Assembly (NCBI RefSeq): GCF_025947285.1 | Contig: NZ_CP110008.1 | Location: 2,061,001 to 2,125,000, forward strand | Length of the DNA: 64,000 nt | Direction: 5' to 3' | Source of the DNA: Flavobacterium sp. N2820 | Lineage (GTDB): Bacteria > Bacteroidota > Bacteroidia > Flavobacteriales > Flavobacteriaceae | Shown here: positions 26,001-33,962 of the stretch, piece after piece | Numbering within the stretch: the first letter of the stretch is position 1 | How the letters are laid out: each line of letters opens with the position of its first letter | Made by a program: the position numbers and the translations under genes | The notes under the pieces: model-generated | Databases searched by the model: none | Told to the model about the DNA's origin: nothing | The model's input: the letters and a program-made list of their open reading frames with translations, nothing else

Positions 26001-28052
26001 ATGAAAAAATTTATATACATCGCAGCCAGTTTATTTTTAACAATAACTATGCAAGCACAAGACAGACCTCAACCAAAAGCTGGACCAGCACCAACAATAA
26101 ACATTAATAAGCCACAAAGTTTTGTGCTTAAAAATGGTTTGAAAGTTTTGGTTGTAGAAAACCACAAATTACCTCGTGTTTCTTTCAATCTTACGCTAGA
26201 CAATCCGCCTTATGCAGAAGGAACTAAAAAAGGAGTTTCTGACATCTTAAGTTCGATGATTGGTAATGGAACTGAAACAATGACTAAAGACGCTTTTAAT
26301 GAAGAAATTGATTTTTTAGGAGCAAACATAAATTTTTATGCTTCTGGAGCTTCAGCAAATGGATTATCAAGATATTCTAAAAGAATATTAGAATTAATGG
26401 CAGATGGAACATTAAATCCTTTATTTGTTCAAGAAGAGTTTGAAAAAGAAAAAGCAAAACTAATAGAAGGTTTAAAATCTGACGAAAAAAGCGTTTCTGC
26501 AATTGCAAGAAGAGTTGAAAACGTTTTAACCTATGGCAAAGAGCATTATAAAGGTGAATTTACTAGTGAAGAAACATTAAACAATGTTACTTTAAATGAC
26601 GTTATACTAAACTACAACACCTACTTTGTACCCGGAAATGCTTATCTAGTAATTGTTGGAGATGTTAAATTTAAAGAAGTTAAAAAAGAAGTTGAAAAAC
26701 TTTTTGGAAACTGGAAAAAAGCAACTGCTCCTCAATTAACTTACTCTGACCCAAAAGATGTTCAATATAGTCAAATCAACTTTATTGATGCACCAAATGC
26801 GGTTCAATCTGAAATCGCGTTAGTAAATTTGTCAAATCTTAAAATGACAGATAAAGAATACTTCGCTGTTTTATTAGCCAATCAAGTACTTGGTGGTGGT
26901 GGTGAAGGAAGATTATTTCTAAACTTACGTGAAAAACATGGTTGGACTTATGGAGCTTATTCGTCAATAGGATCTGGAAAATATATCAACAAATTTCGTT
27001 CAAGTTCTTCTGTAAGAAATGCAGTAACAGATAGTGCTGTTGTAGAGGTATTTAACGAATTGAAAAGAATTAGAACAGAATTAGTTTCTGAAGAAGATTT
27101 AAGAAATGCAAAAGCTAAATACATTGGAAACTTTGTAATGCAAATTGAAAAACCTTCTACAATTGCTGGTTATGCTTTAAATAAAGAAACACAAGGGTTA
27201 CCAGAAGATTTTTACGAAAATTACATCAAAAATATTAATGCAGTTACCGCTGAAGATATTAAAAACGCAGCTAATAAATATTTCTTAGCTGACAAAACTA
27301 GAGTTGTAATTGTTGGAAAAGCTGGCGATGTTTTACCAGGACTAGAAAAAATGAGTAAAACAGAAAAATTACCGATTTTTTATTTTGATAAATATGGTAA
27401 TCCTACTGAAAAACCTGAAGTTAAGAAACCTATTCCAGCAGGTGTAACAACTCAAACGGTTTTAACCAACTATCTAAATGCTATTGGTGGCGAAAAAGCA
27501 GCTAAAAGTGTAAAAACATTAGCTACATTTTCATCAGGAACTGTTCAAGGAATGCCTTTAGAATTAGTTGTAAAAACAGCGCCTAATAAATTAGGTGTTG
27601 AGATGAAAGCCATGGGTTCTACTATGATGAAGCAAGTAGTAAACGAAAAAGAAGCTTACATGGTACAACAAGGTCAAAGAAAAGATATTACTGGAGATGA
27701 CTTAAAAGACATGCAAGCTGAAGCTACAACTTTTAAAGAATTAGCTTTACTAAACAATAAAGAGGTAATATTAACAGGAATTGAAAACATTAATGGCGCA
27801 GATGCTTATGCTATCAAAAACGGAAAATCAACATTATATTATGATGTAAAAACAGGATTTAAAGTTGCTGAAGCTAAAGATGTTGAACAAGGTGGCCAAA
27901 AAATGACACAAACAACTTACTACCAAGATTATAAAGATGTAAAAGGATTAAAATTCCCATACAAAACTATTATGAATGTTGGTATTGAAATCGAACTAAC
28001 AACATCTGAAGTTAAAATTAACGAAGGTGTTACTGATGCAGATTTTAAATAA
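26001..28052 (+). CDS. M16 family protein without zinc site, with C-terminal extension
   Basis: 683 residues with a signal peptide (MQAQ near residue 19). The M16 fold spans about residues 35-450, but the HxxEH position reads GVSDILSSMIGNGTE, so it cannot bind zinc. The R/Y motif region GGGGEGRLFLNLREKHGWTYG in the second half is well kept, as expected for the substrate-binding subunit. A 200-residue C-terminal domain (from about 480) resembles a lipoprotein-sorting (LolA/LolB-like) beta fold seen on Bacteroidota M16 subunits. It is cotranscribed with the active partner. Confidence 0.88.
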   Translation: MKKFIYIAASLFLTITMQAQDRPQPKAGPAPTININKPQSFVLKNGLKVLVVENHKLPRVSFNLTLDNPPYAEGTKKGVSDILSSMIGNGTETMTKDAFNEEIDFLGANINFYASGASANGLSRYSKRILELMADGTLNPLFVQEEFEKEKAKLIEGLKSDEKSVSAIARRVENVLTYGKEHYKGEFTSEETLNNVTLNDVILNYNTYFVPGNAYLVIVGDVKFKEVKKEVEKLFGNWKKATAPQLTYSDPKDVQYSQINFIDAPNAVQSEIALVNLSNLKMTDKEYFAVLLANQVLGGGGEGRLFLNLREKHGWTYGAYSSIGSGKYINKFRSSSSVRNAVTDSAVVEVFNELKRIRTELVSEEDLRNAKAKYIGNFVMQIEKPSTIAGYALNKETQGLPEDFYENYIKNINAVTAEDIKNAANKYFLADKTRVVIVGKAGDVLPGLEKMSKTEKLPIFYFDKYGNPTEKPEVKKPIPAGVTTQTVLTNYLNAIGGEKAAKSVKTLATFSSGTVQGMPLELVVKTAPNKLGVEMKAMGSTMMKQVVNEKEAYMVQQGQRKDITGDDLKDMQAEATTFKELALLNNKEVILTGIENINGADAYAIKNGKSTLYYDVKTGFKVAEAKDVEQGGQKMTQTTYYQDYKDVKGLKFPYKTIMNVGIEIELTTSEVKINEGVTDADFK

Positions 28053-28070
28053 TATCAGATACTAATTTTT

Positions 28071-28100
28071 AAAAAGCACTCAAGAAATTGGGTGCTTTTT
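28071..28100. terminator. Bidirectional terminator between M16 pair and EamA gene
   Basis: AAAAAGCACTCAA and TTGGGTGCTTTTT form a 13-bp stem with one G-T pair and a GAAA loop, directly abutting the EamA stop. Confidence 0.85.
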
Positions 28101-28970
28101 TTATTTTCTACTCGAAAAATAAACCCCCACTAAAACTACCAAAGCACCAATTACCTGAACAATTGATAAAGTCTCATTCATAAATAAATAACCCAACATA
28201 ATTGCAACCACAGGAATTATGTAAGTAACAGAAGAAGCAAAAACAGGCGATGAAAGTTGGATTAATTTAAAAAATAAAATATTAGAAAATCCAGTACCAA
28301 CAATTCCTAAAACAACAATAAAGCCAAGTGATGTTTGTACTTTTTCTTGATGTACAATATCAAAAAAATCTGAAAAATAAAGCACTAACAAAGCAGGAAC
28401 AAACATCACTACAAAATTCCCAGTACTGATAGCTAAAGGTTTTAAATCAGATAAATATTTTTTAATTAGATTAACGTTAATTCCATAAAAGATTGACGCA
28501 ATAACAATCAAAATTGCATAATAATAATTTTCAGTAGTATTTTCTCCGTCACCAAATAAAACCAACAACACACAACCAATAAAACCAATGATTACTCCAA
28601 AAATTTGTCTTCGTTGAACGTCTAATCCAAAAAAGAATAAACCCACAAGCAACGTATTCAATGGCGTGAGCGAATTCAGTATAGCACTCACAGAACCATC
28701 AATTTTGGATAAAGCAATAGCAAACAAATAAGCTGGCACAAAAGTTCCAAAAACAGAAGTCAAAGCAATATATTTCCATTTATATAACGGAATTTTTGCA
28801 ATTTGCTTGAAACCTACAATCATTAAAAACAAAGCAGCAAATAATATACGTAAACTTCCTAATTGAATTGAATTTACACCTTGCAAACCCAATTGCATCA
28901 ATATGAAAGAACTCCCCCAAACACAGCCTAAAAAGCCCAATAAATACCACTTTGTTGAATTATTTTCCAT
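28101..28970 (-). CDS. EamA/DMT-superfamily transporter
   Basis: A 289-residue inner membrane protein with about ten helices arranged as two EamA repeats (residues about 8-140 and 152-287). The N-terminal WGSSFILMQLGL and the inter-repeat motif are typical of the drug/metabolite transporter superfamily. Members export amino acids, nucleosides or other metabolites; nothing here identifies the substrate. It stands alone between two terminators or promoters. Confidence 0.9.
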   Translation of the reverse strand: MENNSTKWYLLGFLGCVWGSSFILMQLGLQGVNSIQLGSLRILFAALFLMIVGFKQIAKIPLYKWKYIALTSVFGTFVPAYLFAIALSKIDGSVSAILNSLTPLNTLLVGLFFFGLDVQRRQIFGVIIGFIGCVLLVLFGDGENTTENYYYAILIVIASIFYGINVNLIKKYLSDLKPLAISTGNFVVMFVPALLVLYFSDFFDIVHQEKVQTSLGFIVVLGIVGTGFSNILFFKLIQLSSPVFASSVTYIIPVVAIMLGYLFMNETLSIVQVIGALVVLVGVYFSSRK

Positions 28971-29078
28971 AGCATAATTTTCTGCTTCAAAATTCAGGCT
29001 TTATTTTTAAAATAGCACTATGAATTTTTGTAAATTTGTAACAACTTAAAAACGAGTTATTTTATAAATTTTATTTCC

Positions 29079-29453
29079 ATGAAAAATATCAAAAACATAG
29101 CTTTTGCAATAGCAATTACACTTTTTGCAGTAAGTTGTAAAAAAGAAACAACTTCAGAAACTAAAGAAGTTGCAACAGCAAAAACAGAAATTGCTGCAGA
29201 AAATTTAGAAACAGCAAGTTTTACAATTGAAGGTATGACCTGCGAAGTTGGTTGTGCAAAAACAATCGAAAGTAAACTAACTGGAACTGATGGCGTAAGT
29301 GAAGCTACGGTAGATTTTGAAACAAAAATTGCCACAGTAAAATTCGACAAAACAAAACAAAGCGTCGAAACACTAACTAAAACCGTTGAAAAAGTGGGTG
29401 GTGGAGATTTGTATAAAGTTACAAAAGCTGAAAAAAGCACAGACAAAGTTTAA
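29079..29453 (+). CDS. HMA-domain lipoprotein with CxxxC metal site
   Basis: A 124-residue lipoprotein: lipobox FAVSC with C20, a Thr/Glu/Ala-rich spacer to about residue 45, then a heavy-metal-associated domain. The usual GMTCxxC loop is GMTCEVGCAKTIE, so C55 and C59 are separated by three residues, not two. The rest (VSEATVDFETKIATVKFDKT) keeps the HMA ferredoxin-like beta-alpha-beta pattern. It may bind copper or another thiophilic metal in the periplasm. A TAAATTTG box lies at 29031-29038. No metal transporter is adjacent, so the partner is unknown. Confidence 0.85.
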   Translation: MKNIKNIAFAIAITLFAVSCKKETTSETKEVATAKTEIAAENLETASFTIEGMTCEVGCAKTIESKLTGTDGVSEATVDFETKIATVKFDKTKQSVETLTKTVEKVGGGDLYKVTKAEKSTDKV

Positions 29454-29472
29454 TTGTCAACAATATTCAGTA

Positions 29473-29501
29473 AAAAACCCGCAAAAATTTTGCGGGTTTT
29501 T
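29473..29501. terminator. Bidirectional terminator between HMA lipoprotein and gldD
   Basis: AAAAACCCGC and GCGGGTTTTT pair around an A/T-rich core; the structure directly abuts the gldD stop codon and ends 48 bases after the HMA gene. Confidence 0.9.
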
Positions 29502-30059
29502 CTATTTCCATTCTAGTGTTTCCATAATTCGTCGCATATCATCCTGAAGATATTTTGCTGCAGGTAATATCGAATCAAAATTTGGTTTTGCATAAAAATA
29601 TACACTTCCAGTGACAAAATTCTTGGTACTATCTGTTACATAAAACTGTGCATTCGTTGCTGCATTTCCACCAACTTGATAAAACATTCCATAAACCTTT
29701 TTGTTGGTATTAATAAAAGGCTGTTCTAAAATATCATCTGCTTTGATAACGTGTTCATAAGTGAGCTTTTGCGCATCTCTAAGCAAATCATTAATATTAT
29801 TATCAACCGATTTATGTGTTAAATAAATGGTTGCTTTCATCTTTGGATAATTGATTTCAAACGAACAATTTTTATCTTTAATTTGCCCAGATTTGTTAAC
29901 ATCAAACTGATAAGCACAATTTGTTTTAAAAGTTTCATACGTTGCATTTGGATATTCTAATCTCAAATGTCCTTTTGGCTTTGGGACAGATTCATCTCCA
30001 CAAGAAAACAATGCAAACACAAGAATCAGCGCAACATACTTTGTTAATTTTTCTTTCAT
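29502..30059 (-). CDS. gldD: Gliding motility lipoprotein GldD
   Basis: A 185-residue lipoprotein with lipobox FALFSC (C20) followed by GDESVPKPKGHLRLEYP, the GldD hallmark. GldD is needed for gliding and type IX secretion in Flavobacterium johnsoniae. An upstream frame extension of 26 codons is rejected because the signal peptide begins at the ATG at 30059. It follows ssb after 52 bases. In related genomes gldE usually lies between them; here there is no room for it. The presence of gldD fits the T9SS-sorted proteins elsewhere in the window. Confidence 0.9.
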   Translation of the reverse strand: MKEKLTKYVALILVFALFSCGDESVPKPKGHLRLEYPNATYETFKTNCAYQFDVNKSGQIKDKNCSFEINYPKMKATIYLTHKSVDNNINDLLRDAQKLTYEHVIKADDILEQPFINTNKKVYGMFYQVGGNAATNAQFYVTDSTKNFVTGSVYFYAKPNFDSILPAAKYLQDDMRRIMETLEWK

Positions 30060-30111
30060 AATAATCAAACGAGTCTTACAAGAATTTATTTTATTAAAGT
30101 CAAATAAATCT

Positions 30112-30513
30112 TTAATATGAAGAATCATCTGGTGCACTACCAGTAGGAAGGGATGATTTACTCAAGTCAGTTTCTTTTTTGGTAGTTAAAAAAGTAAATT
30201 CAGTAACTTGAATTTCTGTTGTATACTTTGTAGCACCATCTTCTGCTTGCCATTGACGCGATTTAATTCGTCCTTCAATATAAATCTTATCTCCTTTTGA
30301 AAGATATTTTTCACAGATTTCGGCTGCTTTATTACGAACTACAATATTATGCCATTCCGTAGAGGTGATTTTTTCACCTGTTGTTTTATTAATATACACT
30401 TCGTTAGTAGCTAGAGGAAATCTTCCAATGCAGTTACCTCCTTCGAAATAATGCATTTTAATTTCATCTCCAAGATGTCCTATCAAAATGACTTTGTTTA
30501 ATGTACCGTTCAT
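30112..30513 (-). CDS. ssb: Single-stranded DNA-binding protein
   Basis: 133 residues with an OB fold starting MNGTLNKVILIGHLGDEIKM, containing WHNIV and the GDKIYIEGRIKSRQW strand typical of bacterial SSB. The acidic tail is short (PTGSAPDDSSY) and does not end in the DDDIPF-type tip that recruits partner proteins. It sits between mutY and gldD, a DNA maintenance/gliding cluster seen in flavobacteria. Confidence 0.92.
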   Translation of the reverse strand: MNGTLNKVILIGHLGDEIKMHYFEGGNCIGRFPLATNEVYINKTTGEKITSTEWHNIVVRNKAAEICEKYLSKGDKIYIEGRIKSRQWQAEDGATKYTTEIQVTEFTFLTTKKETDLSKSSLPTGSAPDDSSY

Positions 30514-30549
30514 GGCTTAGAATTTAAAGGGTTAATCAAAAGTAATAAT

Positions 30550-31599
30550 TTATAACGAATTAAAATAATTTGAAGCCATAAAATTGTGAATTACAATTGG
30601 GAAAGGCAGCTTTTGTATTTCTGTAAGTGATTTTGAATCAGGCAATTTTACATCAAAATTTAGTTGAAAAAACCGTATATATAAATTTTGGTGTGATAAT
30701 TTATGCTGAATTATTTGCGGATGTAACACAAAAATTTCATTCGGCTTTTGATCAAAAAAATCCATTTCAGCCAACTGATTCATAAAATCAAGTTCCGAAA
30801 CTAATTCCTCCGTTTCAATCAACGGAAATTCATATAAATTTTCCCAAATCCCTTTTCCTTCACGCTTTTTAACCACAAAATTCCCTGTAACATCTTTTAA
30901 AACTAAATAATTAAAAAACTTATTACTGACTTTTGTTTTTTTAGACTTTACAGGTAACTTCGCTACCCTTTTTTGCTGTAAAGCTCCACATGAAGATGAA
31001 AAAATACAATCCTCACAATTTGGATTCTTTGGAACACATTGTAAAGCACCAAACTCCATAATTGCCTGGTTAAAAAGTGCTGGATTATCTAACGGTAAAA
31101 CTTCTTGTGCTAAATTTTGAAATTCCTTTTTCGTTTTCCCATCCGAAATATCACTATCAATATTAAAATATCGGCTCAATACTCTAAAAACATTTCCATC
31201 AACAACTGCAACAGGTTCATTATAAGAAAATGAAGCAATTGCGGCGGCAGTGTACTCGCCTACACCTTTTAACTGTAATAAATTTTTATAATTCTCTGGA
31301 AAATTTCCATTCAATTCCACAGCAATATATTTTGCCGTGGCATGTAAATTTCTAGCTCTGGAATAATAACCTAGTCCTTGCCATAATTTCAAAACTTGTT
31401 CTTCATCAGCTTTTGCTAAATCAAAAACAGTAGGAAAAGCTTCTGTAAAAGCTAAAAAATAAGGCAAACCTTGTGCTACTCGAGTTTGTTGTAGCATAAT
31501 TTCAGATAGCCAAATTAGGTACGGATTTGTAGTGTTACGCCAAGGCAAATCGCGCTTGTTTTGTAAATACCAATGAATTAAAGAGTTAGAAAATTCCAT
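30550..31599 (-). CDS. mutY: A/G-specific adenine glycosylase
   Basis: A 349-residue base-excision repair enzyme that removes adenine opposite 8-oxoguanine. It has the helix-hairpin-helix LKGVGEYTAAAIASF, the catalytic Asp in PVAVVDGNVFRV, the EIMLQQTRV helix with the catalytic Glu, and the four-cysteine cluster C-x6-C-x2-C-x5-C (CVPKNPNCEDCIFSSSC). The C-terminal 120 residues form the NUDIX-like 8-oxoG recognition domain. It heads the ssb/gldD run. A TATTTTTG box is found upstream at 31617-31624 on the minus strand. Confidence 0.95.
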   Translation of the reverse strand: MEFSNSLIHWYLQNKRDLPWRNTTNPYLIWLSEIMLQQTRVAQGLPYFLAFTEAFPTVFDLAKADEEQVLKLWQGLGYYSRARNLHATAKYIAVELNGNFPENYKNLLQLKGVGEYTAAAIASFSYNEPVAVVDGNVFRVLSRYFNIDSDISDGKTKKEFQNLAQEVLPLDNPALFNQAIMEFGALQCVPKNPNCEDCIFSSSCGALQQKRVAKLPVKSKKTKVSNKFFNYLVLKDVTGNFVVKKREGKGIWENLYEFPLIETEELVSELDFMNQLAEMDFFDQKPNEIFVLHPQIIQHKLSHQNLYIRFFQLNFDVKLPDSKSLTEIQKLPFPIVIHNFMASNYFNSL

Positions 31600-31657
31600 A
31601 TTTTTTTATTGGACAACAAAAATAAATCTTTAGTAATTAAAATTTAATCAATTATGA

Positions 31658-31689
31658 TTGATTTATTGTTTTTTTAATTCTTATATTTG
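31658..31689 (+). promoter_or_regulatory. Promoter of the HU gene (TTG-N21-TATATTTG)
   Basis: TTG at 31658-31660 and TATATTTG at 31682-31689 are spaced by 21 bases; the downstream ATG is about 40 bases away. Confidence 0.75.
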
Positions 31690-31730
31690 CAAACTCAAAA
31701 AAATACACAATATATTAAATACGAAAGAAA

Positions 31731-32024
31731 ATGACGAAAGCAGATATCGTAGCGAAAATTTCAGAAAAATTAGGTCTTGAAAAAGGAGATGTTCAAGCAA
31801 CTGTTGAGACTTTTATGGAAGAAGTAAAAAACTCATTAGAAACTGGTGATAATGTTTATTTAAGAGGTTTTGGTAGTTTTATTATCAAAACAAGAGCTGA
31901 AAAAACAGGAAGAAACATTTCTAAAAACACTACAATTAAAATTCCTGCACACAACATTCCAGCATTTAAACCTGCAAAAGTGTTTGTAGAAAGCGTTAAA
32001 GAAAAAACAGAAGTTACAGTATAA
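31731..32024 (+). CDS. HU-family DNA-binding protein
   Basis: 97 residues with the standard HU/IHF fold: MTKADIVAKISEKLG start, the GFGSF turn, and the beta-ribbon arm reading GRNISKNTTIKIPAHNIPAFKPAK. HU compacts DNA and bends it without sequence preference. The C-terminal VESVKEKTEVTV tail is slightly longer than E. coli HU. A tiny basic gene follows 32 bases later on the same strand. Confidence 0.95.
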   Translation: MTKADIVAKISEKLGLEKGDVQATVETFMEEVKNSLETGDNVYLRGFGSFIIKTRAEKTGRNISKNTTIKIPAHNIPAFKPAKVFVESVKEKTEVTV

Positions 32025-32056
32025 AAATAAATTATTAATCTAAACACCAACATGTT

Positions 32057-32149
32057 ATGCCAAGTGGTAAAAAAAGAAAAAGACATAAGGTAGCAACGCA
32101 CAAACGTAAGAAAAGAGCGAGAGCAAACCGTCATAAAAAGAAAAAGTAG
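32057..32149 (+). CDS. 30-residue highly basic protein, possible small ribosomal protein
   Basis: The frame ATG-CCA-AGT-GGT gives a 30-residue protein beginning MPSGKKRKRHKVATHKRKKR and continuing with Ala, Arg, Asn, His and Lys only. Over half the residues are Lys or Arg, and there are no acidic residues. The stop is followed at once by an intrinsic terminator that overlaps it. The composition and the pattern K-R-x-R...H-K-R-K-K-R resemble tiny ribosomal proteins such as mycobacterial bS22 and the C-terminus of mitochondrial mS38 (COX24 domain). I recall nearly identical short proteins in other flavobacteria. An alternative ATG at 32052 is in another frame and gives only 13 codons. The family assignment is inference. 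Confidence 0.75.
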   Translation: MPSGKKRKRHKVATHKRKKRARANRHKKKK

Positions 32150-32172
32150 TTTAAAACTACTTTTTCTTTTTT
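32140..32172 (+). terminator. Terminator overlapping the end of the 30-residue gene
   Basis: GAAAAAGTAGTTT (32140-32152) and AAACTACTTTTTC (32154-32166) form a 13-bp stem that includes the stop codon; a T-rich run follows. Confidence 0.85.
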
Positions 32173-32193
32173 AGAAAAAAAGTTCATTGAAAT

Positions 32194-32214
32194 TAATCAA
32201 TTCAACATTGATTA
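32194..32214. promoter_or_regulatory. Operator-like inverted repeat upstream of the RNase G gene
   Basis: TAATCAAT and ATTGATTA are perfect inverted repeats around TCAAC. It could be a dimeric repressor site or an RNA hairpin; no regulator is known. Confidence 0.25.
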
Positions 32215-32258
32215 TCGGGAAAAATCCTGTAAAATTATTATTTAATCCATCTGTGAAA

Positions 32259-32284
32259 ATGTTAGATGAGCGATGTTAGATGAG
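32259..32284 (+). repeat. Two direct copies of ATGTTAGATGAG upstream of the RNase G gene
   Basis: The 12-base unit occurs at 32259-32270 and 32273-32284 with a 14-base period. It resembles the short imperfect tandem repeats common in flavobacterial spacers. Confidence 0.6.
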
Positions 32285-32350
32285 GGATGAAACAAATCAG
32301 CCAGCATCAAAACATCAAACACCCAGCACAAACAGATAAAAATGTACCGC

Positions 32351-33271
32351 ATGAACAAAGAATTAATTATTCGATCAGGTTCAGACGCTGTAGATTTTGC
32401 CTTATTAAAAGATGGAAAACTAATTGAATTACACAAAGAAGAAGAGAAACAAAGCGATTTTGCGGTTGGTGATATTTTTATTGCCAAAATACGAAAACCC
32501 GTTGCCGGCTTAAATGCCGCTTTTGTAAACTTAGGTTATGAAAAAGATGCTTTTTTGCATTATCATGACTTAGGTCCAAATCTTCCTTCTTTGATGAAAT
32601 TTATTAAACTTGTAAGCGCAGGTAAATTAAAAGATTATTCACTCAAAAATTTTCCTTTTGAAGCTGAAATCAACAAAGACGGATCAATTATGGATATTTT
32701 AAGTCCAAATCAGTCGATTTTAGTTCAAGTGGTTAAAGAGCCTATTTCTACAAAAGGTCCCAGAATTAGTTCTGAGATTTCTTTAGCAGGAAGATACGTG
32801 GTTTTAGTTCCTTTTTCAGACCGAGTTTCTGTTTCTCAAAAAATAGAATCTAAAGAAGAAAAAGACAGATTAAAAAGACTGGTTCAATCCATTAAACCAA
32901 AAGGATTCGGTGTTATTGTGCGAACAGTAGCCGAAGGCAAAAAAGTAGCCGAACTTGATAAAGATCTACAAACACTTCTAGAACGATGGATGTCGATGAG
33001 CAGACGATTACAAACTGCAAATCACCCATCAAAAGTTTTGGGAGAGTTAAACAAAGCTTCTTCTATATTGAGAGATGTATTTAACGATACATTTTCTTGT
33101 ATACATGTAGACGACGAAGATTTGTATTTAGAAACGAAGGAGTATTTGCAAGAAATAGCTCCGGATAAAGTGTCTATCGTAAAACACTATCAGTCAAAAG
33201 ACACGCCTCTTTTTGAGAAATATCATATTGAACGACAAATAAAAACGTCTTTGGAAAAACAGTTTCCATGA
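32351..33271 (+). pseudogene. rng: RNase E/G family ribonuclease, N-terminal half (frameshifted)
   Basis: The N-terminal 306 residues of a roughly 515-residue RNase G. Present are the S1 RNA-binding domain (VGDIFIAKIRKPVAGLNAAFVNLGY, about residues 36-60) and the RNase H-like and 5'-sensor region (PRISSEISLAGRYVVLVPF). The frame ends at TGA right after KTSLEKQFP. Adding one T to the TTT at about 33250-33252 changes this to KTSFGKTVSMSKGAYL and joins the two halves perfectly, so a 1-base deletion in a short T-run is the simple explanation. MNKELIIRSG at 32351 is the likely start; an ATG three codons earlier is also possible. Confidence 0.85.
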
Positions 33272-33900
33272 GCAAAGGTGCGTATTTAATTATTGAACAC
33301 ACAGAAGCGTTACACGTTATTGATGTAAACAGCGGAAACCGTTCAAGCAAAGCACTAAGCCAAGAAGATACTGCACTTGAAGTTAACATGATTGCCGCAG
33401 CTGAAATTGCTCGACAATTGAGACTTAGAGACATGGGCGGAATTATTGTGGTGGATTTCATTGACATGCAAAATCCAGAAAACCGCAAAGTTTTATATGA
33501 TTTCTTAAGAGAAGAAATGAGTGACGATAAGGCCAAGCACAAAATCTTGCCTCCTAGCAAATTTGGATTAATTCAAATTACTAGACAAAGAGTCAGACCA
33601 GAAGTAAACATTAAAACAAGAGAAGAAGACCCAAACAATGAACATGGGGAAATTGAAGCTCCAATTTTAATCGTTGACAAAATTGCAACTGACCTTGAAC
33701 GCATTATAAAAGACCATAAAAAAGTTGTACTTAACGTACATCCGTTTGTGGCAGCATACCTTACAAAAGGTTTTCCATCATTACGTTCAAAATGGTTTTT
33801 TGAACATAAAAAATGGGTGAAAATTATACCTCGTGACGCTTACACGTATCTAGAGTTTCATTTCTTCGACAAAGAAGGCAATGAAATTATAGTAAAATAA
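33268..33900 (+). pseudogene. rng: RNase E/G family ribonuclease, C-terminal catalytic half (frameshifted)
   Basis: 210 residues in the -1 frame relative to the preceding half, with which it overlaps by ATGA. It holds both catalytic metal-binding aspartates of the DNase I-like subdomain (HVIDVNSGN and IIVVDFIDM) and the small C-terminal domain (FFDKEGNEIIVK end). The Zn-link cysteines (CPxC) of E. coli RNase E/G are not present: the region reads KTREEDPNNEHGEIEAP. If the frameshift is real, the internal Met could serve as a restart and yield two separate polypeptides; otherwise the gene is dead or the base is a sequence error. Confidence 0.85.
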
Positions 33901-33923
33901 TATGGGATGTATCCTGTAAAAAC

Positions 33924-33957
33924 AAAAACCGCTACTCGAAAGATTAGCGGTTTTTTT
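33924..33957. terminator. Terminator after the RNase G gene
   Basis: AAAAACCGCTA and TAGCGGTTTTT form an 11-bp stem around CTCGAAAGAT; A- and T-runs on both sides allow it to serve the convergent lipoprotein gene too. Confidence 0.88.
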
Positions 33958-33962
33958 GTTTT

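Noticed and set aside
29057..29446. 129-residue open frame antisense to the HMA lipoprotein
   Set aside because: It is the mirror of a low-complexity Thr/Lys/Glu-rich gene and has Ser/Val-rich composition with no family features.
31856..32134. 92-residue antisense frame across the HU gene and the 30-residue gene
   Set aside because: Both plus-strand genes have family support, a promoter and a terminator; the antisense frame has none.
33245..33271. Classical programmed -1 frameshift site in the RNase G gene
   Set aside because: No X-XXY-YYZ heptamer is in register: only G-GAA-AAA is present and P-site re-pairing would be poor. There is no strong downstream hairpin. A plain one-base deletion explains the joint better, so slippage is kept only as an alternative.
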